NCBI RefSeq assembly: GCF_021412625.1 | Contig: NZ_JAKCFI010000014.1 | Span: forward strand, 124,001 to 188,000 | Source of the DNA: Myxococcus stipitatus | GTDB taxonomy: Bacteria > Myxococcota > Myxococcia > Myxococcales > Myxococcaceae | Length of the DNA stretch: 64,000 bases | Reading direction: 5' to 3' | Shown: positions 34,401-43,316 of the stretch, one piece after another | Layout of the letters: the number at the start of each line of letters is the position of its first letter | Numbering within the stretch: position 1 is the first letter of the stretch | The notes under the pieces: model-generated | Told to the model about the DNA's origin: nothing | The model's database searches: none | Seen by the model: only the letters and a program-made list of their open reading frames with translations | Position numbers and translations under genes: made by a program

Positions 34401-34531
34401 TCCAGGGTGGGCCTGAGTCAGACGGAACCACAAGTTGTCCAGGAGATTAGGAATTTGCGAGAAGGCCACTTGGTGTCGGCCTTCCCGGTGTGGTTGGGTG
34501 TGGCCTCCCCCCTCTGGAGAGGTCTACATCC

Positions 34532-34960
34532 ATGCGGAACATCCTCGCGGTCTGTGCGGCGGTCGTCTCGTTGTCCCTGGTGGGCTGTGGTGGCAAGGCG
34601 CCGGAGACGACGACTGAACCCACGCCGGAGACGGCCGAGCAGTCGCAGGGCCTGAAGGTGAACGGCTCGGGCTGCCAGGCGGACACGGAGTGCGCGTCCG
34701 GCCTGTGCTGGGACGTGATGAACTCGTACGGCGTCTACGACCCGAGCACCATCAGCGCGGACAGCTGCACGGAGGAGTGCGCGGGTCCGACGGACCACGC
34801 GTCCTGCCGCGCGATGGCGGCGGACCTGGGCGCGCCGTACCCCAACTACGCCCGCTGCATCCCCGCGGACGGCGTCTACGACGACATCCCGTACCAGCAC
34901 AACGTCTACGTCTGCGACCTGCTGCCCGCGGGCCTGGGCGCCGTCCACTGGGTGGAGTAG
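34532..34960 (+). CDS. small Cys-rich lipoprotein
   Basis: 142 residues from ATG 34532, GGAGAGG upstream. The signal ends in L-V-G-C19. A Thr/Pro/Glu-rich linker precedes a compact domain with eight cysteines, starting C-Q-A-D-T-E-C-A-S-G-L-C-W-D, a pattern resembling dickkopf-like or EGF-like Cys-rich modules found in myxobacterial lipoproteins. It would be a disulfide-bonded surface or periplasmic protein. The function is unknown. It is 131 nt behind the receptor-associated lipoprotein and is closed by an intrinsic terminator. Confidence 0.82.
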   Translation: MRNILAVCAAVVSLSLVGCGGKAPETTTEPTPETAEQSQGLKVNGSGCQADTECASGLCWDVMNSYGVYDPSTISADSCTEECAGPTDHASCRAMAADLGAPYPNYARCIPADGVYDDIPYQHNVYVCDLLPAGLGAVHWVE

Positions 34961-34985
34961 TCGCCCGGCTCGGGAAGTGATTGCG

Positions 34986-35025
34986 CGCCGTCCGGGGCTC
35001 CTGGCTCCGGACGGCGTTCGTTTTT
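34986..35025 (+). terminator. intrinsic terminator after the Cys-rich lipoprotein
   Basis: CGCCGTCCGG (34986-34995) pairs perfectly with CCGGACGGCG (35007-35016), followed within 5 nt by five T (35021-35025). It is the clearest rho-independent terminator in the window and separates the envelope cluster from the convergent Hsp70-type gene. Confidence 0.85.
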
Positions 35026-35036
35026 GTCGGAAGGGC

Positions 35037-36290
35037 TCAGCCCAGCGCGGCGGAGGCGCGGCCGAGCCCCTCGGCGACGGAGGTGAAGGCGTCCGCGGTG
35101 CGCACGCGCTCCTCGCCGAAGCGGCGCACGTACAGCTCGCGCACGGCTGGAATCTGCGACGAGCCGCCGGTGAGGAACACCGCGTCGATGTGCTCGGCCT
35201 CCGGGTGCCGGGACAGGAGCACCTCGGTGCACTGCTCCAGCTCGTCGAGCAGCGGCTTGCTGAAGGCGTTGAACTCGTCGCGGGTGATGGGCTCGTGGAG
35301 GTTGATGCGCGCCTCCTCGAAGTCGACCGTGGCCACCTCGTCGCGTGACAGGCGCACCTTGGCGGCCTCGATGGCGCGGAACAGGCGGTAGCCCAGGTTG
35401 TCCATCACCAGGTCGTGCAGGGCCTCGATTTCGGCCTTCTTGTCGCTGGTCTCCAGCATCGTCGCCAGCAGCTCCTGCGTGGACTTCTCCCGGATGAAGG
35501 ACATCTCGTGCCAGGAGAGCAGCTTCGCCAGCACGTGCTGGGGGATGGGCAGCCGCTTGTCGCTCAAGCCGCGCACCCGGTAGGTCGACCCGGCGCCGAA
35601 GCGGGGCAGCAGCTTGTGCCGCATGATTTCGGCGTCGAAGCGATCTCCACCGATGCGCACGCCCGTGGAGCCCACCACGTCCGGGCGCCGGTCCTTCGCG
35701 CCGCGCCGCGAGGGGCCCAGGCGCATCAGCGTGAGGTCCGTGGTACCGGCGCCGAAGTCCGCCACCAGCACCAGCTCGTCGCGCGTCAGCTGCGCCTCGT
35801 ACGCGAGCGCCGCGGCGATGGGCTCGATGAGGAACTGGACGTGCTCGAAGCCCGCCAGCTCCGCGGCGCGCAAGAGCCGTCGCTGCGCCAGCGCGTCCGC
35901 CTCCGGGTCCGGCGTGAAGACGGCGGGACGGCCCAGGATGACCGCCTCCGGGGGCCCACCCATGTGCTCGCCCGCGGCTTCGCGCACCCGGCGCAGCAGG
36001 ATGGCGACCAGCTCCTCGATGGTGAAGGTGCGGCCCTTCACCTGCGTGGCGCGGAAGGAGTTGGAGTGCAGGAAGGACTTCACGGACTGGATGAAGCGTC
36101 CGGTGTTGTCCTCCAGGTACCGGTTGATGGCGTTGGCGCCGGTGTAGACCTCGCGCTCGTCGTCCGGGAAGAACATCACGGAGCGGAACAGCCGGGGCTC
36201 CGGGGTGTGGGGTTGCAGCGACAGCACCGTGCCGTCCGGCAGGGCCGCGGCGGTATTGCTGGTTCCGAAGTCGAGTCCGCAGGCACGCAT
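35037..36290 (-). CDS. Hsp70-type ATPase without substrate-binding domain
   Basis: 417 residues from ATG at 36290. The actin-like ATPase core shows phosphate 1 (L-D-F-G-T-S-N-T), phosphate 2 (V-A-D-F-G-A-G-T-T-D) and adenosine (F-L-T-G-G-S-S-Q-I-P) motifs. The protein ends after the nucleotide-binding domain, so it lacks the peptide-binding beta domain and lid of DnaK. Stand-alone YegD/HSP70-like ATPases of this size are widespread and mostly uncharacterised. It is probably a cytosolic ATP-dependent regulator or chaperone-like protein. No DnaJ or GrpE gene is nearby. Confidence 0.88.
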   Translation of the reverse strand: MRACGLDFGTSNTAAALPDGTVLSLQPHTPEPRLFRSVMFFPDDEREVYTGANAINRYLEDNTGRFIQSVKSFLHSNSFRATQVKGRTFTIEELVAILLRRVREAAGEHMGGPPEAVILGRPAVFTPDPEADALAQRRLLRAAELAGFEHVQFLIEPIAAALAYEAQLTRDELVLVADFGAGTTDLTLMRLGPSRRGAKDRRPDVVGSTGVRIGGDRFDAEIMRHKLLPRFGAGSTYRVRGLSDKRLPIPQHVLAKLLSWHEMSFIREKSTQELLATMLETSDKKAEIEALHDLVMDNLGYRLFRAIEAAKVRLSRDEVATVDFEEARINLHEPITRDEFNAFSKPLLDELEQCTEVLLSRHPEAEHIDAVFLTGGSSQIPAVRELYVRRFGEERVRTADAFTSVAEGLGRASAALG

Positions 36291-36458
36291 GGGGGTGCGC
36301 CCCTTATCTCCAATGGCCGGGAAAGGGTAGGGCGTCGTGAGCCGGGTCGCCTGCTGGAGGACGAGCGGGAGTCCCGGCGCTCGCGTCGGATCGGGGTCCG
36401 GGGCCTCGTGACGACTGTTCAACTTCCGGATCTGGAAGTCATACCACGGGAGCCCTTC

Positions 36459-37820
36459 ATGAGACTTCGCGCGAGATGGATGGTGGCTGGCGTCGCCGCC
36501 TTGATGCTGGGAGCGGGATGTCGCGAGCGCGGCCGCGAGCCCCCCTCGTCGCAAGGCGGACAGGCGTCCGCGGGGACGACGTCCCAGGAGACGGGGACGA
36601 GCCAGGCCGACCTCCAGCGCGAGCAGCGGGCCCTGGCCGAGGCCCGCGCCCGCGCCGAGCAGGAGACGGCCGCCGCGCGCAGGGCCCAGGAGGAGGCGCG
36701 ACGACAGGTGGAGTCCGCGCGGAGGGCCCAGGAGGCGGCCGAGGCCCAGCGGTCAGGGGCACGACCTGGCGGGCCCACCCCCGGCACGACGACCCCCTCC
36801 GGACAACAGGCCCAGGCCGCGCAACCCCAGGCCACGCCGGAGCAGCAGGCCCAAGCCGCGGCACCGTCGGCGCAGGGGCAGCCGGGAGCCGCGACCGACG
36901 CCTCGGGGGACCAGGCGCGGTCGGGCTCGACCGGTTCGCTTCCGTCGTCGGGGGAGGAGGCGGAGCGTCAGGCGGCGCTGCGCAGCGAGCAGACGGCGGA
37001 GCAGCGCGAGGAGCGCGAAGCGGAGCAGCGCGCCGAACAGGTGGCGGCGCAGAGTCGCGCCAGGGACCTCGGCGCGAGCACCTCGCCGGAGGCGTCCTCG
37101 TCGCAGGGGACGTCCGTGGCTTCGTCGGGAGCGACCTCGCCCTCGACGGGGAGCACGGTGGCCTCGGGACCTGGTACCCAGGACTCCTCCCAGGTGGCGG
37201 ACTCCACGAACGCGGCGGGAGACCAGCAGTCCCTCTCTCCGCTCGAGCAACTCGACACGCGACAGCAACAAGGCCAGTCCTCCGGGGCGGTGACGACGCC
37301 CTCCACCCCGTCGGACAGCGCGGGAGCCATGGCCTCGACGGGCACGGGGACCTCGTCATCGTCGGGAGGAGGCGTCGCGTCGGGCACGGACTCCTCGACC
37401 ACCGGGACGGGGGCTTCGGGCTCGGCGGGCAGCGACGCGACCCAGCAGGGACAGGGGACCCCGGGGGCCGGGACGGCGCAGGGCTCGACGGCGACGACTC
37501 CCTGGGTGGTGATGCCGTCGCCCTCGGGTTCGTCGTCCGGGAGCTCCGGGACATCGTCGAGCGGGACGCAGACGCAGCAGACCGCCGAGCAGCGAATCTC
37601 CGGCGAGGTGGTCCAGGCGGGTGAGGAATCGGTGTTGCTCAGCGAGAATGGCGAGCCCCGCATCCGGCTCCACGTGGGGCCCCTGACGATGGTGGTGCTG
37701 GATGGCATCCGCATCGCGCCAGAGGACCTCCAGAAGGGCACGCAGGTGCAGGCCACCTATGTCTCCGACGAGACAGGGGAGGTGACGGCCCGGCGCATCG
37801 ACGCCACGACCCCGCGATAG
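36459..37820 (+). CDS. low-complexity lipoprotein with C-terminal DUF5666-like domain
   Basis: 453 residues from ATG 36459 (GGGAG upstream). The lipobox is G-A-G-C21. About 40-110 is Ala/Arg/Glu/Gln helical sequence (REQRALAEARARAEQE), about 110-370 is Ser/Thr/Gly/Gln low complexity, and the final 75 residues form a compact beta domain (SGEVVQAGEESVLLSENGEP, V-T-A-R-R-I-D) like DUF5666/OB-type modules. It may be a long flexible periplasmic or surface protein. Functional data are lacking. The frame was preferred over the overlapping, equally long opposite-strand frames because of its lipobox and codon pattern. Confidence 0.75.
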   Translation: MRLRARWMVAGVAALMLGAGCRERGREPPSSQGGQASAGTTSQETGTSQADLQREQRALAEARARAEQETAAARRAQEEARRQVESARRAQEAAEAQRSGARPGGPTPGTTTPSGQQAQAAQPQATPEQQAQAAAPSAQGQPGAATDASGDQARSGSTGSLPSSGEEAERQAALRSEQTAEQREEREAEQRAEQVAAQSRARDLGASTSPEASSSQGTSVASSGATSPSTGSTVASGPGTQDSSQVADSTNAAGDQQSLSPLEQLDTRQQQGQSSGAVTTPSTPSDSAGAMASTGTGTSSSSGGGVASGTDSSTTGTGASGSAGSDATQQGQGTPGAGTAQGSTATTPWVVMPSPSGSSSGSSGTSSSGTQTQQTAEQRISGEVVQAGEESVLLSENGEPRIRLHVGPLTMVVLDGIRIAPEDLQKGTQVQATYVSDETGEVTARRIDATTPR

Positions 37821-37956
37821 CCCTGGCTTCGCGGGCCCGCGCCCCTCGTCCATCCTCCCTTGAACAGGTGAAACGGCTCGGACGCCGATACCGCGCTCCC
37901 ATCTCTCTCCACACCCTCCGCCGACAGGCGCAGGCGGCGATGGGGAGAGATGGGGC

Positions 37957-38541
37957 ATGAGGTACGGAACGAGGATGGTGTTGGCGGGCGTGGTGGTCCT
38001 GCTCTCCGCGTGCACGAGCGCGAACAGCGAGAACGACGCGGAGGGCCTCAACGTGCAGGCGGTGACGTTGAGCGACGCGCAGATCGTCCGCGTGATGCAG
38101 GTGCTGAACGATGGCGAGGTGGTCCTCGGGAAGATGGGGGAGGCGCGGGCCAAGGCGACGAGCGCTCGCGACTTCAACGCCAAGATGGTCACCGAACACA
38201 CCGAGGCGCGACAGCGGCTGGATGCGCTGTCGAAGGACCAGGACATCATGCCCGCTGAGAGCCAGCTCTCGGTCCAGCTGGTGGCCGAGGTGCAGGGGCA
38301 GATGCGGGTCCTGAGCAGTCTGGAGGGGGAGGCGTTCGACCAGGCGCTGATGGACGTGCAGGTCCTGGTCCATGCCCGCGCGGCCATGGTGATGGATGCC
38401 CTCGTCGTGCCCCAGGTGAAGGACGACGCCCTGGCGGCGGAGGCCGTGGCGGAGCGTCAGACGGTCCAGAAGCACCTCGAGGAGGCGCTCTCCATCCAGA
38501 AGACCCTCTTCGAGGCGCCCGAGACGCCCGCGCCGCCGTGA
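37957..38541 (+). CDS. DUF4142 lipoprotein
   Basis: 194 residues from ATG 37957, preceded by GGGGAGAGATGGGG. The signal ends in L-S-A-C19. The mature helical region fits DUF4142, a ferritin-like four-helix outer-membrane/periplasmic family: L-S-D-A-Q-I-V-R-V-M-Q-V-L-N-D-G-E, then A-R-D-F-N-A-K-M-V-T-E-H-T-E-A. The last helix ends in a Pro-rich tail. The function is unknown; some members bind metals or respond to stress. It is 136 nt downstream of another lipoprotein gene on the same strand. Confidence 0.85.
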   Translation: MRYGTRMVLAGVVVLLSACTSANSENDAEGLNVQAVTLSDAQIVRVMQVLNDGEVVLGKMGEARAKATSARDFNAKMVTEHTEARQRLDALSKDQDIMPAESQLSVQLVAEVQGQMRVLSSLEGEAFDQALMDVQVLVHARAAMVMDALVVPQVKDDALAAEAVAERQTVQKHLEEALSIQKTLFEAPETPAPP

Positions 38542-38697
38542 CGTGCCGCACGGTCGCTACCCGCCGCGGTGGCGTGTGGCCAGGGCCGGACGGAGTGCTT
38601 CTCGGTGAGCACGTGACGCGTCTTCCGACGGTGGGCCTGGTCGCTCGGGTGCGGGGATGACCTCGAGCGCTGTCCGCCCTGACGAGGCGCGGAAGCG

Positions 38698-39597
38698 TCA
38701 GGTCAGCACGCGGCTCAGCCTTCGCGGGATGTCCTCGGTGTGCCAGCGCTGGAGCTCCCGGGCAATCTCCGCGGAGCGCTTCGCGCGGCCGTCGCGGATG
38801 AGCGGCAGCAGGGCGCTCGCGGCCTTGCGCTCCCGGGGCTTGCCCCCGGCGGCGAGGCGCTCGAACACCTCCAGCCGCACGTCCGCGTCGTGCAGCTCCC
38901 CGAGTCCATCCTGGAGCGGTACGAGCACCTCCAGGAGCGCGCCCAGCGTGCGCCGGAACGCGGGCTGGTAGATCTCCAGCTCATAGCGCAGCTTCTTCAG
39001 GTCCTTGCGCAGCGCGTGCGCCGTCTCCGCGTCGGAGGCGTCCAGGTAGGCCCCCATCCGCTTGCGCACCCGTCGCACGCGCCACAGCAGGTGGTCCTTC
39101 ACGCGGCGCCCGCCGAAGCGGTGGTTGTCGTCGAGCGAGTCCAGCTTGCGCAGGAGCCGGGGCACGGTGCTGTGCGTCCAGCGGTCCAGCACCTTGCGCA
39201 GCCGGGCCTCCTTCTCCTTCAGCCCCGCCTGTCGCTGCCGGGCGAGCGAGACGATGCCCGCGCGTGTCTCGGGCTTCTCCCGGCGGGCCTTCTTCGCCAC
39301 GTCCTCCAGCCACAGCGCCTGGACGTGCAGGTCCCTCACCTCGCCCAGCGCGTCCTGGAGCTGCTTCACCTCGGTCTCCAACTTCGTGAGCCCTCCCAGG
39401 GGGCGGAACACCTGGAGCGAGGCGCGCAGGCGGCGCGTGGCCACGCGCATGTCATGGACGGCGTCGTCGTCGATGCCGTCGGCGAGGCGGGCCTCCGGCT
39501 TGCGCACGTCCGCGAGCCGGCCGGCGAGGATGCGGCGCGCGGCGTGGCCCAGCTCGCTGTCGGGGCCGAGTCCGCGGATGGGAGTGGGGTGGGCCAT
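38698..39597 (-). CDS. CHAD domain protein
   Basis: 299 residues. CHAD domains are helical, conserved-His proteins that bind inorganic polyphosphate. The signature H48-D-M-R-V-A-T-R-R-L-R-A-S-L-Q-V-F is near the start, with a second repeat-like K-D-L-K-K-L-R-Y-E-L-E-I-Y around 230. Basic residues are abundant, as needed for polyphosphate. No CYTH (triphosphatase) domain is fused. An inorganic pyrophosphatase gene ends 3 nt upstream, so a shared role in phosphate/polyphosphate handling is plausible; the operon link is inference. Confidence 0.9.
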   Translation of the reverse strand: MAHPTPIRGLGPDSELGHAARRILAGRLADVRKPEARLADGIDDDAVHDMRVATRRLRASLQVFRPLGGLTKLETEVKQLQDALGEVRDLHVQALWLEDVAKKARREKPETRAGIVSLARQRQAGLKEKEARLRKVLDRWTHSTVPRLLRKLDSLDDNHRFGGRRVKDHLLWRVRRVRKRMGAYLDASDAETAHALRKDLKKLRYELEIYQPAFRRTLGALLEVLVPLQDGLGELHDADVRLEVFERLAAGGKPRERKAASALLPLIRDGRAKRSAEIARELQRWHTEDIPRRLSRVLT

Positions 39598-39600
39598 GGC

Positions 39601-40134
39601 TCAGCCTCCGGAGGGCAGGGGGAGCATCCGCTCGGCGGCCTCGGGGCCTTCCCAGCCGAGGATGCGCGCGTCCTTGTCCTCGAAGTGGACGGCGGCCATG
39701 AAGAAGTGCGCCAGCTCCTCGCGTTCACGGCGTGACAGGTCCTGGTAGGTGCGCAGGTTCTCCTCGCGCGGGGCGGACACGGGGACGGCGAGGATGCGGT
39801 CGTTGCGCTCGCGCTCGCCCGGCCTGCCGCCCTTGCGCTTCTGGTCCACCTGGAGGACGCCCAGCGCGCGACAGGGCAGCACCACGCCGGGCCAGGTGGT
39901 GTCGTCCCATAGCACCATCGCGTCGAGCGGGTCTCCGTCCGGCCCCTGCGTGGAGGGGATGAAGCCCCAGTCGAACGGGTAGCGCAGCCCGCGGGTGAGC
40001 GGGCGGGAGATGGAGAAGGCGGCCAGCGCGGCGTCGTACTTGAGCTTCACCGTCGAGCCCCGAGGCGACTCGACGACGACATGGAAGGCGCCGTGCTGCC
40101 CGCGCGTGGGCAGGCGGGTGAGGTCCGTCGTCAT
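39601..40134 (-). CDS. ppa: inorganic pyrophosphatase (family I)
   Basis: 177 residues from ATG at 40134; GTG 40143 is also possible. It hydrolyses pyrophosphate to two phosphates with Mg2+. The sequence shows E22 and K30 in VVVESPRGSTVKLKYD and the diagnostic D66-G-D-P-L-D71 motif. Length is typical of bacterial family I enzymes, and no extra domain is present. The gene ends 3 nt before the CHAD gene on the same strand, suggesting a short phosphate-related operon. The start is uncertain because no Shine-Dalgarno precedes either candidate. Confidence 0.92.
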   Translation of the reverse strand: MTTDLTRLPTRGQHGAFHVVVESPRGSTVKLKYDAALAAFSISRPLTRGLRYPFDWGFIPSTQGPDGDPLDAMVLWDDTTWPGVVLPCRALGVLQVDQKRKGGRPGERERNDRILAVPVSAPREENLRTYQDLSRREREELAHFFMAAVHFEDKDARILGWEGPEAAERMLPLPSGG

Positions 40135-40260
40135 GGAAGACACAAGGTTGGGCCCGCGCCGCGTTCCGGCAAGCGGTCCGCGGGGCGACTTTCGACTCCT
40201 CGACGCGGAGCCGGGATGCCACGCCGCGCGACCTCCCTGGGTCCTTCCGGTGACGGAGTC

Positions 40261-41727
40261 TCAGGAGCTGCAGCTCACCACCAGGTGCCGCCCCCAGGCG
40301 GGCGGCGCGGAGGTGTACTCCTCGAAGTCGGGGCGCTCGGTGAACGGGTCTGCCAGCGCCTCCAGCAGCCGGTCCACCTGGCCGTAGTCGCCCCGCTCCG
40401 CGTCGCGGATGGCCGCCTCGGCCAGCCAGTTGCGCAGCACGTAGCGCGGGTTGACGCGGTCCATGCGGGCCCGTCGCTCCACGTCCACGCTGCCCTCGGA
40501 CTGGAGCCTCGCCCGGTACTGCACCGCCCACGGCGTGAAGGCCGCGGGGTCCGGGAACAACGCGCCCGCGGCGGAGGGCCCCGCGCCGGCCGAGGTCTCG
40601 AACCTCCCCAACGCGCGGAACAACCGCGTGTAGTCCACCCGGGCCTCCGCCATGCGGGAGAAGAGGTCGCCCACCAACGCGCGGTCCTCCTCGCGCGCCT
40701 CGCGCAGGCCCAGCTTCTCGCGCATCGCCGCGAGGAAGTGCGCGCTGAACGCGGGCTGGAAGGCGCCGAGCGTCGCGCGGGCCTCGTCCTCGGAGATGAG
40801 CGACAGCAGCGCCTCGCCCAGGCACGCCAGGTTCCACAGCGCGATGCGCGGCTGCTGGTCGAAGGCGTAACGACCCCGGTCGTCCGAGTGGTTGCAGATG
40901 AAGCCCGGCTCGAAGTCGTCCAGGAAGCCGAAGGGCCCGTAGTCCAGCGTGAGCCCGAGGATGGACATGTTGTCCGTGTTCATCACCCCGTGCGCGAAGC
41001 CCACCGCCTGCCATTGCGCCATCAGCCGCGCGGTGCGCTCGGCCACCTCCGCGTAGAAGCGCGCGTAGCGCCCCTCCACGCCGGACAGGTGCGGGAAGTG
41101 CGCGTCGATGACGTGGTCCGCCAGCGCCGCGACGTGGCCGTGCTGGTCGGTGTGGTGGAAGTACTCGAACGTGCCGAAGCGCACGTGCGACGGGGCCAGC
41201 CGCACCAGCATGGCGCCCTTCTCCACCGACTCGCGGTACACGCGCTCGTCGCCGCCGAGGATGCACAGCCCCCGCGTGGTGGGGATGCCCAGCCCGTGCA
41301 TCGCCTCGCCGCACAGGTACTCGCGGATGGTGGAGCGCACCACCGCGCGCCCGTCACCGCCGCGAGAGAAGGGCGTGGGGCCGGCGCCCTTCAGGTGCAG
41401 GTCCCACGTCTCGCCCGCAGCGTTGCGCACCTGCCCCAGCAGCAGCGCGCGGCCATCCCCGAGCCGGGGGACGTACACCCCGAACTGGTGCCCCGCGTAC
41501 ACCATGGCGAAGGGCTCCATGCCCGGCAGGGGCGCCTCGCCGCCGAACGCCGCGACGAACTCCGGACGCCGTGCCTCCTCCGGGGGCAGGTCCAACAGGC
41601 GGAGCGCGGCCGGGTTGACGCTCTCCAGCCGGGCGCCATGGAAGGGACGGGGCGCCACCCGCGCGCCGAAGCCGGCGGGCAGGTGGGCATAGACGTTGTC
41701 GAAGCGGAGCTGTTCGAGCGAGGACAT
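40261..41727 (-). CDS. selO: SelO/YdiU family protein adenylyltransferase
   Basis: 488 residues. SelO is an atypical kinase-fold enzyme that transfers AMP to Ser/Thr/Tyr of proteins. Conserved residues are seen at K113 (HLKGAG), the loop F-S-R-G-G-D-G-R, E136 (IREYL), and D252-N253 and D262 (M-N-T-D-N-M ... L-D-Y-G-P). It ends in V-S-C-S-S with an ordinary Cys in place of the Sec found in some homologues. Redox-stress regulation is known for relatives. It is separated from the preceding pyrophosphatase gene by about 130 nt. Confidence 0.92.
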   Translation of the reverse strand: MSSLEQLRFDNVYAHLPAGFGARVAPRPFHGARLESVNPAALRLLDLPPEEARRPEFVAAFGGEAPLPGMEPFAMVYAGHQFGVYVPRLGDGRALLLGQVRNAAGETWDLHLKGAGPTPFSRGGDGRAVVRSTIREYLCGEAMHGLGIPTTRGLCILGGDERVYRESVEKGAMLVRLAPSHVRFGTFEYFHHTDQHGHVAALADHVIDAHFPHLSGVEGRYARFYAEVAERTARLMAQWQAVGFAHGVMNTDNMSILGLTLDYGPFGFLDDFEPGFICNHSDDRGRYAFDQQPRIALWNLACLGEALLSLISEDEARATLGAFQPAFSAHFLAAMREKLGLREAREEDRALVGDLFSRMAEARVDYTRLFRALGRFETSAGAGPSAAGALFPDPAAFTPWAVQYRARLQSEGSVDVERRARMDRVNPRYVLRNWLAEAAIRDAERGDYGQVDRLLEALADPFTERPDFEEYTSAPPAWGRHLVVSCSS

Positions 41728-41736
41728 CGGGACGAC

Positions 41737-42354
41737 TCAGGGGACCTTCATGCCCCGCTGCACGGCGGGGCGGCTGCCCACGCGCTCCAACCACTGCGCG
41801 ACGTGGCTCAGCCCGGCGAACAGCTCCGGGAAGTAGCCCTTCGTGCCCACTACCCACGGATAGAGCGCGATGTCCGCGATGGAGTAGGTGCCCGCCACGA
41901 AGTCGCCCTTGCCCAGCTGGCCGTCGAGCACCTTCAGCAGGCGCCGGGATTCGCCGTGGTAGCGCTCGATGGCGTACGGATACTTGGTGCTCGCGAAGCG
42001 GCCGAAGTGGTTGAGCTGGCCGAACATGGGGCCCACGCCGCCCATCTGGAACATCAGCCACTGCGTGGCCTCCGTCCTGCCCCGCGCGCCCACGGGCAAC
42101 AGCTTGCCCGTCTTGTCCGCGAGGTAGAGGAGGATGGCGCCCGACTCGAAGACGGTGATGGGCCGCCCGTCCGGCCCTTCCGGGTCGACGATGGCCGGAA
42201 TCTTGTTGTTGGGGTTGATGGCCAGGAACCCGGGCTTGAACTGCTCGCCCTTCGTGATGTCCACCGACTTCGCGGTGTACTTCAGCCCCAGCTCCTCCAG
42301 GGCGATGGATACCTTGCGCCCGTTGGGCGTGGGGAACGTGTACAGGTCGATCAT
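41737..42354 (-). CDS. glutathione S-transferase family protein (YfcG-like)
   Basis: 205 residues from ATG at 42354. A thioredoxin-like N-terminal half with T-P-N-G-R-K-V-S and V-F-E-S-G-A-I-L-L-Y-L-A-D, then an alpha-helical half with F-V-A-G-T-Y-S-I-A-D-I-A-L-Y-P-W, matches the YfcG/Nu-class GST family with disulfide-bond reductase activity. The start overlaps the upstream SDR stop in ATGA, so the pair is translationally coupled. Glutathione or a similar thiol is the likely co-substrate, and the organic substrate is unknown. Confidence 0.9.
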   Translation of the reverse strand: MIDLYTFPTPNGRKVSIALEELGLKYTAKSVDITKGEQFKPGFLAINPNNKIPAIVDPEGPDGRPITVFESGAILLYLADKTGKLLPVGARGRTEATQWLMFQMGGVGPMFGQLNHFGRFASTKYPYAIERYHGESRRLLKVLDGQLGKGDFVAGTYSIADIALYPWVVGTKGYFPELFAGLSHVAQWLERVGSRPAVQRGMKVP

Positions 42355-43211
42355 GGTTTCACTCCCGTGAGCCGCGCGCTCTCCTGCCACAGGCGCTCCG
42401 CGAGGGCGTCGTCCCGCGCGGCGGCGGACGGCCTCCTCTTGCGGCGCCGGATGAAGTACTGCCCGGTGACTCCCTCCACCTCCGGTGACGACGCCAGGTA
42501 GATGGAGGTCTTCGCTCCGCTCGCGGCGGACAGCATGAAGGGGGCCCCGAGCTTGACCAGCCACTTGAAGAAGCCCTGGCTGTTGTGCCCGAAGCCGGTG
42601 CTCACCACGCCCGGGTGCACCGCGTTGGTGGTGACGCGGGTCCCCTCCAGCCGCTTCGCCAGCGCGCGGGTGAACAGGAGGTTCGCCAGCTTCGACGTGG
42701 CGTAGACGCGGAAGCCGTCGTAGCGCCGCTCGCTCTGGAGGTCGTCGAACTGGAGCTTGCCGATGTGGTGCACGTCCGAGGACACGTTGATGACGCGCGC
42801 GGCGCCGCTGTCCTTCAAGAGGTCGAGCAGCAGGTTCGTCAGGAGGAAGGGCGCCAGGTGGTTGGTGGCGAGCGTGGCCTCGAAGCCGTCCACCGTCACC
42901 TGCCGGCGGTCGATGATGAGCCCCGCGTTGTTGAGCAGCACGTCCAGGCGCGGGTAGCGCGAGCGGAAGGTCTGGGCCAGCTCGCGCACGGCCTTCATCG
43001 ACGAGAGGTCCGCGAGGAGGGAGTCCACCTGGGCGCCAGGGGCGTGCGCGCGCACGGCGTCGACGGCGGCCTGCGTCCTGCCGGGGTCACGCCCCACCAG
43101 GACCAGCGTGGCGCCCATGCGCCCCAGGGCCTTGGCCGTCTCCAGTCCGATGCCGCCGGTGGCCCCGGTGATGAGGCACACCTTCCCGTCCAGTCGTGTC
43201 TCGGCGCTCAT
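42351..43211 (-). CDS. SDR family oxidoreductase (retinol-dehydrogenase-like)
   Basis: 286 residues, longer than classical FabG and in the retinol/WW-domain oxidoreductase-like branch. The T-G-A-T-G-G-I-G cofactor motif (15-22), NNAG (94-97), N-V-S-S near 145 and Y170-A-T-S-K174 are present. R41 after strand 2 (V-G-R-D) favours NADP(H). The C-terminal helices are Arg-rich. Its stop overlaps the GST start by 4 nt. The tight pairing suggests both act on the same xenobiotic or lipid-derived carbonyl; that is inference. Confidence 0.9.
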   Translation of the reverse strand: MSAETRLDGKVCLITGATGGIGLETAKALGRMGATLVLVGRDPGRTQAAVDAVRAHAPGAQVDSLLADLSSMKAVRELAQTFRSRYPRLDVLLNNAGLIIDRRQVTVDGFEATLATNHLAPFLLTNLLLDLLKDSGAARVINVSSDVHHIGKLQFDDLQSERRYDGFRVYATSKLANLLFTRALAKRLEGTRVTTNAVHPGVVSTGFGHNSQGFFKWLVKLGAPFMLSAASGAKTSIYLASSPEVEGVTGQYFIRRRKRRPSAAARDDALAERLWQESARLTGVKP

Positions 43212-43316
43212 GTGGGCATCCCTCGGGTTTCGAGGACGCCTTCTATACGCCGACGCGGGCCCGCGCGCTCGTCGAAGAGCGCTGGGGCCCGCGGGAAGCG
43301 CTGGGAGCCGAGGGGC

